From contig CAJLWO010000003.1 in NCBI GenBank assembly GCA_905210435.1, positions 1 to 64,000 on the forward strand: 64,000 nucleotides of DNA, in the 5' to 3' direction. The notes under the pieces are model-generated. The model was not told the origin of the DNA. It saw nothing but the letters and a program-made list of their open reading frames with translations, and ran no database searches. The position numbers were made by a program, and so were the translations under genes. Shown here one piece after another: positions 45,062 through 53,382 of this stretch (position 1 is its first letter; each line of letters starts with the position of its first letter). Source of the DNA: an uncultured Bacteroidales bacterium (GTDB lineage Bacteria; Bacteroidota; Bacteroidia; Bacteroidales; Muribaculaceae).

Positions 45062-46618
45062 TCACACACTTCGCTCGGCAATGAAGGTGTCAAGCTCAAT
45101 ATCTTTCGGAAGCATGAATTTAGTGCGCAGACGGTAGCGCGCCGAGTTGACGCTTGCCTTGGATATTCCCAGATATATCGATATTTCCTCGGTGGTATGC
45201 TTCAGGTAAAGCAGCATGCAGAGCAATTCGTCGTTGGGTGTGAGCCGCGGATAATCCTGCTTGAGCAAAGGTATGAAGTTGGGGAACAACACATTGAATG
45301 CCCGTCGGAACCGACCCTCCTCCTTACCCGTAATAAGCTGCGGATCCGAAAGAATCGAGCTGTTGGAGTTCATTCCGGCGGTAAGGTCTTTCTCAAGCAT
45401 GTCGACGCGCTTGTTGAGCATGTAATTGGATTCACCGAGACCTTCAAGCTCTTTTTGCTGCAACAGCCTGTTCTGGTTCAACAGACGGTTGCGCTGCCAG
45501 AATATGACCGCACAGCATAGCAGCACCAGTATCACCACAAAAGCGATGCCGTAGATTATAAGTTTCTTTTCCTGCTCGATTTCAAGCTGTAGCATGAGGA
45601 TGCGATTGCGGTCCTCGGTCGATTTCATATCATACCTCACCATGGCGCTAATCAGCGCCGACGACTGCTCCTCCTCCACCATGCGCTCGGCATCCTCTAT
45701 ATATTGGGGCACAAGCGACTGAAGCTCGCCGCACATGCCGTATTGCGCATATACCTCGAGAAGAGCCGTGTTAGCCACATTGATACGTTCGGCATCAGCC
45801 TGCAGGCGGTAGCTCTCGGCCGCTTTCCGAAGCAGAGGTATGCCTTTGTCCACCTTGCCCTGTTTCACATATCCCAGACCGAGCGCATACTCACGGTCGG
45901 CAGTATCAAACTCGTCATATTCAGTCGTCTTCTCCAGTATGGATACGGCGAGAGCCACCGAATCGCGATTGTCGGGATAGGCATTGATAAGAAGGTGAGC
46001 CCTTTCGCTGTCAATAAGGGCTTTGAGAAGTTCGGGGTCATTTCGCGCAGCCCCGTTGTCGACCGCCTCCAGCGCCAGGCGATAGCATTCCATCGCCTCA
46101 GGCACCTTGTCGTCAAGTTCATATATTCCGGCCCTGAAACGATATACATCGCTAAGCATTATGCCGTTTTGCCTGCGGCTCTCCACAATGGCGCTGTCAC
46201 TGAATGCGAGCGCCTGCTCGGGCATGCCGAGAAACGCATATAGCGACGACAGGTCGCCGAACAGCTGTATTGCTCCGTCATTCCTTTCATCAAGGGTGTG
46301 TGCTTTAAGAGTATCGGTAGCTTCTTCATAGTATTTCAAAGCCGAGGCATAGTCGCCTGCTATATTATACAGATAGCCCATCTGTTCCAGCACTTCCACT
46401 GCGTTGTCGCGCGAGGTACCATTCCTTAACTCCTCGACCGCCTTCTCCTGCACGAGTATGATACTATCGACAGGGGCTCCGTCCCGGCGCATCTCCCAGG
46501 CACGGCGTGTCAATGACACGGAAGAGTCGGGTGTATTTTTCTTAACCTGGTCGTCAGGTTTGCCGGCACATGAGGTAGCCAGCAACACTGCTATCATCAT
46601 CAGAATAGAATATCTCAT
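45062..46618 (-). CDS. TPR membrane protein with C-terminal LuxR-like helix-turn-helix
   Basis: Protein of 518 residues. It has a lipoprotein-like signal (AVLLATSCAGK), several TPR-like repeats (about 60-330), one membrane helix at about 350-371, a coiled coil, and a C-terminal helix-turn-helix domain (TEEISIYLGISKASVNSARY). The plan is that of Bacteroidales envelope-to-DNA regulators. It is divergent from the fimbrial operon and separated from it by the 0.59-kb region with inverted repeats, so it may regulate that operon. A minus-strand TAATTTTG box (46649-46656) is likely its own -7 box. Confidence 0.82.
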   Translation of the reverse strand: MRYSILMMIAVLLATSCAGKPDDQVKKNTPDSSVSLTRRAWEMRRDGAPVDSIILVQEKAVEELRNGTSRDNAVEVLEQMGYLYNIAGDYASALKYYEEATDTLKAHTLDERNDGAIQLFGDLSSLYAFLGMPEQALAFSDSAIVESRRQNGIMLSDVYRFRAGIYELDDKVPEAMECYRLALEAVDNGAARNDPELLKALIDSERAHLLINAYPDNRDSVALAVSILEKTTEYDEFDTADREYALGLGYVKQGKVDKGIPLLRKAAESYRLQADAERINVANTALLEVYAQYGMCGELQSLVPQYIEDAERMVEEEQSSALISAMVRYDMKSTEDRNRILMLQLEIEQEKKLIIYGIAFVVILVLLCCAVIFWQRNRLLNQNRLLQQKELEGLGESNYMLNKRVDMLEKDLTAGMNSNSSILSDPQLITGKEEGRFRRAFNVLFPNFIPLLKQDYPRLTPNDELLCMLLYLKHTTEEISIYLGISKASVNSARYRLRTKFMLPKDIELDTFIAERSV

Positions 46619-46902
46619 AGAACCGTATTTTGTATGCTAAATATCACACAAAATTATGTAAAATATCCAGCAATTGAAGGAAAATTAGGTCATTGCACAA
46701 TAAATCGGAACGAAATCTATTGCTCATCTATCACATCTATTGCACATATAGTGGGTTCTGAGATACATTTGTAACCGTTTCCCGGAAAAGCAGGAGCCAT
46801 GTTTCCCGTTTTTTAAAGGCTGTGCTTTGAATCGGCATCAGACAATCGACAAGGCTGCTGTCCGAAACATAGCGACAAGCCCGACAAAGGCCCGGCAATA
46901 CA

Positions 46903-46927
46903 CACAAACTCTTTTTAAGAGGGCGTG
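46903..46927 (+). repeat. Left inverted repeat
   Basis: 25 bp; core CTCTTTTTAAGAG at 46909-46921. Matches the right repeat in 23 of 25 positions. Confidence 0.8.
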
Positions 46928-46976
46928 GATTCTATCTTAAGGTTTATAAAAATAGAGAATGTGTTTTTTTGTAAAT

Positions 46977-46989
46977 CTCTTTTTAAGAG
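46977..46989 (+). repeat. Extra core copy inside the segment
   Basis: CTCTTTTTAAGAG, same direction as the left repeat, but flanking bases do not match. It may be a protein-binding site rather than a crossover site. Confidence 0.7.
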
Positions 46990-47004
46990 ACACTTAACAA
47001 GTCG

Positions 47005-47036
47005 CAAATTTATAAACTCATTATATAATCTGCAAA
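47005..47036 (-). promoter_or_regulatory. Consensus promoter within the invertible segment
   Basis: Minus-strand TTTG (47033-47036), 20-nt spacer, TAAATTTG (47005-47012). Transcription would begin near 46998 and run leftward. Confidence 0.65.
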
Positions 47037-47162
47037 TATCGTGGCAAAAAATATTAAAGGCCATGACCGACATACGATTCTATAACCTTTAAACCTGTCC
47101 TGTTTTACAAAACATTTATTATACATATATATATACCTATAGTTTAAAGTATTAATACAGGT

Positions 47163-47187
47163 CACGCACTCTTAAAAAGAGATTGTG
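47163..47187 (-). repeat. Right inverted repeat
   Basis: 25 bp; core CTCTTAAAAAGAG at 47169-47181, the reverse complement of the left core. It ends 19 bp before the first fimbrial ATG. Confidence 0.8.
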
Positions 47188-47206
47188 ATTAAGCGTATAC
47201 CACACG

Positions 47207-48643
47207 ATGAAACGAATTATTACCAATATCACATTAGCAATAGCTGCAACCTTGTGTATCGCAGTTCATGCCGGAAGCCTTCCTGCCGTAAAGACCAACC
47301 TTCTTTACGATGCCTTGCTCAACGCCAACCTCGGCGTTGAGTTCAGGATGTCGCCACGATGGAGTTTTGACCTGTCGGGCAACTACAACGGGTGGAAACT
47401 CTCGCACGGCCGCCGGTGGAAGCACTGGTTCGTGCAGCCAGAGGCCCGCTACTGGCTCAACGACAATATGAAAGGTCATTTCTTCGCCGCAAATCTCATA
47501 GGCGGCCAGTTCAACACCACCCTCAACGGCGCAAGACGTCAGGGCTGGGGTGCGGGAATAGGCGCCGGCTACGGCCATTCATGGCATTTCGGACGCAACT
47601 GGGGTGTTGAAGTGGAGATTACAGCCGGATATATAAGATACCGCTACGACAAGTATCCCTGCACACAGTGCGGACGCAAGACCGGCACCCGCAACCGCAA
47701 TTACGTCGGCCCGACCAAAGCCGCCGTAAGCCTCGTGTATTATTTCGGAGCCGAAAAGAAGAAAGAGCCGGCTGTCACGGAGGTTATTCCGATGACTGTC
47801 ATAGAGCCTGCACTCGAATCAGCACCCGCACCGGCCGACACGGCACCGCGCTTTGACTTCATTCTCGTCGACGTGCCGGGCAGCAGAGTCCTCACCGAAA
47901 ATCTTTCGGGCGTGGCAAGAGTGCTTTTCGGTGTAAACCGTACCGACATCGACCGCACCACGGGCAGTAATGCCACCGAGCTTGACGCCATTGTGGCCCG
48001 TCTCGACTCCATACGCGACGGCCTCGACATGCAGATTGTATCCGTACAGTTCACAGGATACGCATCGCCCGAGGGGAGCTACCGCAACAATGACCGGCTC
48101 GCAGCCGACCGCACCGCCGCCCTTCGCGACGAAATACGCCGTGCAGGCAGCCTCCCCGACAGCGTGATTACCGTCAGCCATGTTGCCGAAGACTGGGAAG
48201 GACTCCGAAAAGCCGTGGCACAATCCGACCTGGCCGACAGGGACGCAATCATTTCAATAATCGACAGCGACATTGACGCCGATGCCAAGGAAGCCGCGAT
48301 AAAACGTCGGCGCCCGTCGTGGAGCCGCATTGCCTCGGAAATGCTTCCGCCGCTGCGCCGCACGGAATACATGATTGAATACAGCCACCGATACACCGTG
48401 CAAGAGACACGCACACTCAAGGAGGTGAACAGTGCCATCGCCGCCGGCGACGCAGATCATGCCGCACGTCTGCTCGTCGACATCCCCTCGTCGCCCGAAG
48501 CCGACTATGCAAGGGGTGTCGTAGCCGCAATGCAGCAACGCTACGACGAGGCCGCCGCATGGTTTGTAAGAGCGCAGGCAAGAGGAATCGAAGCCGCCGG
48601 TGACGCCCTCAGGCAATTGAAAGAATGTCAGTATTTAGAATGA
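47207..48643 (+). CDS. DUF3575 / OmpA-like outer-membrane protein of the fimbrial operon
   Basis: Protein of 478 residues with a signal peptide (IAAT...AVHAGS). A DUF3575 barrel-like domain spans about 30-190 (VKTNLLYDALLNANLGVEFR; WFVQPEARYWLNDNMKGHFF). A linker, an OmpA-like region (about 245-340, VSVQFTGYASPEGSY) and a short helical, TPR-like end follow. Proteins of this build open many FimA/Mfa operons in Bacteroidales and may anchor the fimbria to the outer membrane. It is the gene nearest the inverted repeats. Confidence 0.85.
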   Translation: MKRIITNITLAIAATLCIAVHAGSLPAVKTNLLYDALLNANLGVEFRMSPRWSFDLSGNYNGWKLSHGRRWKHWFVQPEARYWLNDNMKGHFFAANLIGGQFNTTLNGARRQGWGAGIGAGYGHSWHFGRNWGVEVEITAGYIRYRYDKYPCTQCGRKTGTRNRNYVGPTKAAVSLVYYFGAEKKKEPAVTEVIPMTVIEPALESAPAPADTAPRFDFILVDVPGSRVLTENLSGVARVLFGVNRTDIDRTTGSNATELDAIVARLDSIRDGLDMQIVSVQFTGYASPEGSYRNNDRLAADRTAALRDEIRRAGSLPDSVITVSHVAEDWEGLRKAVAQSDLADRDAIISIIDSDIDADAKEAAIKRRRPSWSRIASEMLPPLRRTEYMIEYSHRYTVQETRTLKEVNSAIAAGDADHAARLLVDIPSSPEADYARGVVAAMQQRYDEAAAWFVRAQARGIEAAGDALRQLKECQYLE

Positions 48644-48860
48644 AAAGGGGCATTTCAAATCAATCCTGAGCCGGCACCCGATTGATTCCGCCGGGCCATA
48701 TCAGCACCTCTACCAGTCATGCCACATCACCCGGCCGCGCAATTCGCCCCCAAACTTCTCTCAGCCTTAATCTGATTCAAGCCCGGGCGCCCTCCGAAAA
48801 AAAGCATAATAAATCATGAATAAACATAAACAATTTTTATTTTAACAAAATCCAACAACA

Positions 48861-50759
48861 ATGGGAAAAATTTTTAAAACTATTCTGTTCGGATTACCGC
48901 TGGTAATCCTCGGAGCATGCTCCGACGACGACCCCGTCAACGGAGGAAATGACGGCCCGACAGTCGACAAGTCGGAAGTCAGATACCTCAAGGTCAATCT
49001 TGTCAACGCCGGCACCGGCAACAGCCCCGCCTCACGCGCCATCGGCGACACTCCCGACACCGACTACGCCAACGGCACGCAGGAGGAGAACAAGATACGT
49101 ACTATCGACTTCTATCTCTACGACGCCGACAAGAACTTCCACAGCCACGTGCCGTTGTCGCTCACAGGTCCGGTCGACCCCACCACGGCAGGTGTCACCA
49201 ATCCCTCCGTACACGGATTTTATGAGACCAACATACCCGTCAATCTCGTTCAGGGTGAAAAGATGCCTACCTACGTAATCTGTATCGTCAACGCCGTGAA
49301 CGCAAGCTTCTACGAAAACCGCTCCATGATGGACGCACAGCGGCGTCTGCTTGAGAGCTTCTACAGCCCTGAAGACGGCGGCAACAAATATCTCGGCATG
49401 AACAACTCCGTATATTACGGACGCGACGAGGTGACAGGTCTCGACAACCAGCTCATCATGGCTACTCCTTTCGACACCAACAAGCTGCTTACCGAAACCG
49501 AACTTGACAACATGACAGATGCCGAGCTCGAAGATGTGACCATCGACATCTACGTGGAGCGATATGCCGCCAAGGTCAACTTCAACATCTCGGCCAATGC
49601 GGTAAAAGATTTCGTTACCGCCAACGGCATAACTCTGTCATTCGAGCCTAAAGGCTGGGGCATGAACGCCTACGAGAAGAAGTTCTATTTCATCAAATCG
49701 TACCGCGCTACCGCCGACATCGAACCGGTCTACGACGACTATGCCACAATGAACGGCATCCTGTTCCCCGGCTGGAACCGTCCCGACCACTTCCGTTCGT
49801 TCTGGGCACGCACCCCGGCCTACTACGACAATGACTATCCCATCGTAGCCGACGACATCCTCGACGAAAACACTTACCCCTATTCGGTCTACTATCAGTC
49901 ATTCGCCACCGCCGCCAACAGCGTCAACTCCTCACAGTACGTGATGGAGACCACACTCAAAGGCTCCCGCCTGACCGGCGCCGACATGCCCGAGCAGTAT
50001 CTGCCCCTCACATCCATACCCTCCGTAGTGCTCACCGGACAATATAAAATCAACGGCAGCGCCGTCACTTTCTATACTTATCAGAAGGACGAACATGGCA
50101 AACCCCAGCTCTATGCAGCCAACGACGGTGACATCGCCGGAGTAGAGACCATACACGACCGCCTGCTCTCCACCCAGTCGATTATCCTCAAGAAAGTGGG
50201 CAGCGGCTACAGCCCTGTAAGAGAAGCCGACCTCACTGCAGGCTCCAACATCTTCGCTGTGGAACACCCTGCAGAAGACGTACGCCACGGCCTTAAAATC
50301 GGCGGCGACCTCGTCACCCTGCAAATCAAGGCAATCAACAGCGGCTTCTATTTCTATGACTCCGACACTCAGGCATACGTTGAGATAAACACGCCCGACA
50401 ACATCACCAAAGCCAACCGTCTGCTCTACCAGAATCTCGGCGGCGCCCACGCCTACATCAACGGCATGGCATTCTTCAGCGCCCCGATACAGCACTGGGG
50501 ATGGCAACGCGAGGACAACGAAAACAAGCCCAAGCCTATCGACGAATGGGACTGGAGCAAGATGAAGACCGGCGACTTCGGTATCGTGCGCAACCATATC
50601 TACAACATCCAGATTACCAATATCGCCGGCCTCGGCACAGGTATAATCGACGAGGACGACCCGCTGCTGCCGCCGACCGACAAGGTAAGCTATGCCGTCA
50701 ATTTCCGCGTGAACATACAGAAGTGGGCCACCCTTCCCACCCAGGAATGGGAATGGTGA
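48861..50759 (+). CDS. Mfa1/FimA-like major fimbrial subunit lipoprotein
   Basis: Protein of 632 residues with lipobox VILGACSDDD (about 14-23). The N-terminal domain has VRYLKVNLVNAGTG and TIDFYLYDADKNF, as in FimA/Mfa1 fimbrillins; GYSPVREADLTAG and HAYINGMAFFSAPIQHWGW are typical Mfa1 shaft segments near the C-terminus. Arginine in SPASRAIGD (about 58) could be the gingipain-like cleavage site that frees the donor-strand groove, by analogy with P. gingivalis. A 217-nt gap before it carries an AT-rich leader. Confidence 0.88.
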   Translation: MGKIFKTILFGLPLVILGACSDDDPVNGGNDGPTVDKSEVRYLKVNLVNAGTGNSPASRAIGDTPDTDYANGTQEENKIRTIDFYLYDADKNFHSHVPLSLTGPVDPTTAGVTNPSVHGFYETNIPVNLVQGEKMPTYVICIVNAVNASFYENRSMMDAQRRLLESFYSPEDGGNKYLGMNNSVYYGRDEVTGLDNQLIMATPFDTNKLLTETELDNMTDAELEDVTIDIYVERYAAKVNFNISANAVKDFVTANGITLSFEPKGWGMNAYEKKFYFIKSYRATADIEPVYDDYATMNGILFPGWNRPDHFRSFWARTPAYYDNDYPIVADDILDENTYPYSVYYQSFATAANSVNSSQYVMETTLKGSRLTGADMPEQYLPLTSIPSVVLTGQYKINGSAVTFYTYQKDEHGKPQLYAANDGDIAGVETIHDRLLSTQSIILKKVGSGYSPVREADLTAGSNIFAVEHPAEDVRHGLKIGGDLVTLQIKAINSGFYFYDSDTQAYVEINTPDNITKANRLLYQNLGGAHAYINGMAFFSAPIQHWGWQREDNENKPKPIDEWDWSKMKTGDFGIVRNHIYNIQITNIAGLGTGIIDEDDPLLPPTDKVSYAVNFRVNIQKWATLPTQEWEW

Positions 50760-50830
50760 CAATTCTGACAACGACACATCCCATTTAACATTACAGTCCC
50801 ATATTTAACGAACAGTCTCTGATCCAAAAA

Positions 50831-51829
50831 ATGACAAGAAAACACCTTATCTGCATTTCGCTGACCGCAGCCTTTCTGGCGACAGCCTGCGTCACTGAGG
50901 ACATTACGGAATGTCCCAACGAATACGAACTGCGTATCGTGTTCGACCGCAACATGCTTTACGCCGACGCGTTTGCGAGTCAGGTAAAATCAGTAGACAT
51001 CAAGGTGTTCGATTCCGCAACGGGAAGGCAGGTATTCTCTCACGCCGAAGCGGGCGATGCCCTGGCCGCTGAAGGCTATCGCGTGGCATTGCCCGTGCCT
51101 CCCGGCTCTTACGATATTCTCTGCTGGGGCAGCATGGCCGAAGGCAACTCCTTCAGCTATGCCGACCCCGCGGCGGATATTCTTGAACATCAGAATGTCA
51201 TACTCAACACCGGGGGCGGCGAAAGCCGCACGCGGCTCAACAACCTATATCACGGGCTGCTCCGCGGCGCCGTGTTCATCGACAACAACGACATAGGCAG
51301 CACCGACCGCCAGACGGCGACAATATATCTCACGAAAGACACCAACCGCATCAACGTGCTTCTGCACAACCTCGACGGCACTGAGATGGACGAAAACGGA
51401 TTCACCTTCTCAATCACGTCGGCCAATGCCGAAATGGGCTATGACAATTCAATCGACGCCCGGCGCGAAGTGACCTACCGCCCGTGGCACGTTTCACCCA
51501 TCACCGCCGAGACCGGCAATCCCGCCACATCGGCCAAGGCTGCGCTGTCAGCCGAATTCTCGACAGGACGACTTACGGAAAACGGGGACTCCAGGCTCGA
51601 CATCCGCCGCGTCTCCGACGGCGAAAGAATCATATCTGTCCCCCTCGAGAAAAACCTGCTCCTGTACAAAGGGGAATTCCACGCGTCAATGACCGACCGG
51701 GAATACCTTGACCGTCAGGACGACTATGCCATCACTTTCATACTCGACAGAAACAACAACTGGGACAAGGCCTCAATGATTTACATAAACAACTGGGCCA
51801 CGCCTCCGGTACAATATCAGGAATGGTAA
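50831..51829 (+). CDS. FimB/Mfa2-like anchor subunit lipoprotein
   Basis: Protein of 332 residues with lipobox FLATACVTED. It shows the pattern of FimB/Mfa2: YELRIVFDRNMLYADAFASQ, VKSVDIKVFD, PPGSYDILCWG, and a second domain with TINVLLHNLDG-like strands. Mfa2-type proteins cap and anchor the fimbria and end its growth. Its stop overlaps the next start. Confidence 0.88.
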   Translation: MTRKHLICISLTAAFLATACVTEDITECPNEYELRIVFDRNMLYADAFASQVKSVDIKVFDSATGRQVFSHAEAGDALAAEGYRVALPVPPGSYDILCWGSMAEGNSFSYADPAADILEHQNVILNTGGGESRTRLNNLYHGLLRGAVFIDNNDIGSTDRQTATIYLTKDTNRINVLLHNLDGTEMDENGFTFSITSANAEMGYDNSIDARREVTYRPWHVSPITAETGNPATSAKAALSAEFSTGRLTENGDSRLDIRRVSDGERIISVPLEKNLLLYKGEFHASMTDREYLDRQDDYAITFILDRNNNWDKASMIYINNWATPPVQYQEW

Positions 51830-53382
51830 AAATAACGGACATATTGTTTCACATCATGGCGTGGCTGACAATATCGGTCACGCTGCAGGCGTGCACTTCG
51901 GCCGATGGCCCGGTGCCCGACGGCGATACCGGAAACGGGAAGACAATGTCGTTCAAATTCAACATATATACCGACGAAAAGACGCCGTCATCACGCGCCT
52001 TGGGCGTATGGGAGGAGAACGCCATCAATGTGGCGGAGCGCATCCTCAACATCGAGGACATGCGCGTGCTCCTTTTCGACCAGAGCGGCGTACTGCTCAA
52101 GTCGGTCACTCCCGCCTATCTCGACTACCACGGGGGCACGTCATCCAACGACGGTTACTATACCCTCTCGGTGGCTTTCACGCATGAATACTTCGATAAG
52201 TTCGCCGACAATGCCGACATACCGTTCACGGTGATGATACTCGCCAACCTGCGCGGCGCCGGCGGCACCTACGCCGACTACACCCCGGGGCGTACGCGAG
52301 TGGGCGACATCGCCGACTTCTTCCGTATTGCGCCCGGCTGGCATCCCGACGAGAAGAACGGCATACCGATGTACGGCATAAAGGGATTCGTGCTGCCGAA
52401 AACGCTGCTGATGCAGGGCATCGACGCGCCGGCGGCCGGACAGATTGACCTGCTCCGCAGCCTGTGCAAGATTGAGGTGACCGACCGGATAGCGAACGCG
52501 TCACTCTATCCCGACGGCGAGAAATATCCGCGCGTCACCGGCGTGGATATGGTGTCGTGGGTCGACCACGGATATATCCGTCCGCTCTTCGACGACTATG
52601 CCGACGGCCTCAGATATGCCAACATCTACCCCGCCGCTCCTGTCGGCACGGAGATGGGCGGCACGGAAGCCGACCGCACCTACCGCTTCTACTGCCCCGA
52701 AGCCGCCATGCGCGACATGAAATTCCGGGTCACGGCGGTTATGGCTCCGGGCGAGGAGCCTCGGGTATTTGAGACCGGGCTCGAACCGTTCGAGCAGGCC
52801 ATAGGCACGGAGCTTGTGCGCAACCACATCTACCGCTTCAATGTCCACGCCCTCAGCACCATCGCCGACCTGACGGTCAACGTGAGCGACTGGATAGCGG
52901 AGACCGACGAATTCGAGCTCGACGACATGGTGAGCATGGAGCCCGACGGTTTCATGAAATGGGAATACGACTCCGCCGACTTCGCAGTCAGCACCGAGAC
53001 ATACCAGGGTAAAGAGGAGCAGCAGCTCTCCATTCTCAACGGCACGACAGGCATCGCCTCCGGCACATTCCATATAATCTCGCCCAAGGGCGCCATCTGG
53101 AAAGCCTACTTCATACCCGGGGAAAACGGTGTGGACGCCTTTGAGTTTGTCGACACCGACAGCGCCGGCAATCCCGTGCCCGGCTCGGAAAGTGTCTATG
53201 CCGAAGGCAATGTGGGCACACCCGCGACCATACACATAAGGGGCAAAGGAACCGCCGACTCCTACCGCCACTGGGCGGAACTTGTCATAGAGGTGAAGAC
53301 AGCCGACGGCACCATACTCTACGCTCCTCTCACCCCGTCAATGAGTTCAAGGATAATCATATATCGCGAAAACCGACTGTAA
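51823..53382 (+). CDS. Fimbrial accessory lipoprotein (Mfa-like)
   Basis: Protein of 519 residues with lipobox VTLQACTSAD. Strand-rich N-terminal half contains RILNIEDMRVLLFDQSGVLL and NIPFTVMILANLRG-like segments, and EQAIGTELVRNHIYRFNVH is the phrase that ends the first part of many Bacteroidales fimbrial tip proteins. It probably joins the minor or tip part of the fimbria. Exact subfamily not fixed. The start lies inside the last codons of the anchor gene. Confidence 0.78.
   Translation: MVKITDILFHIMAWLTISVTLQACTSADGPVPDGDTGNGKTMSFKFNIYTDEKTPSSRALGVWEENAINVAERILNIEDMRVLLFDQSGVLLKSVTPAYLDYHGGTSSNDGYYTLSVAFTHEYFDKFADNADIPFTVMILANLRGAGGTYADYTPGRTRVGDIADFFRIAPGWHPDEKNGIPMYGIKGFVLPKTLLMQGIDAPAAGQIDLLRSLCKIEVTDRIANASLYPDGEKYPRVTGVDMVSWVDHGYIRPLFDDYADGLRYANIYPAAPVGTEMGGTEADRTYRFYCPEAAMRDMKFRVTAVMAPGEEPRVFETGLEPFEQAIGTELVRNHIYRFNVHALSTIADLTVNVSDWIAETDEFELDDMVSMEPDGFMKWEYDSADFAVSTETYQGKEEQQLSILNGTTGIASGTFHIISPKGAIWKAYFIPGENGVDAFEFVDTDSAGNPVPGSESVYAEGNVGTPATIHIRGKGTADSYRHWAELVIEVKTADGTILYAPLTPSMSSRIIIYRENRL

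Larger units (their letters stand above)
46903..47187. promoter_or_regulatory. Candidate invertible promoter segment ahead of the fimbrial operon
   Basis: The segment is bounded by inverted repeats: 46903-46927 (CACAA, A, then CTCTTTTTAAGAG, G, then GCGTG) and 47163-47187 (its reverse complement with 2 of 25 bases changed). Between them, on the minus strand, lies a textbook promoter: TTTG at 47033-47036, a 20-nt spacer and TAAATTTG at 47005-47012. It points away from the fimbrial genes. Inverting the segment would put the -7 box at about 47078-47085 on the plus strand, about 120 nt before the first fimbrial ATG. A third, shorter core copy is at 46977-46989. No recombinase gene is in the window. 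Confidence 0.65.
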
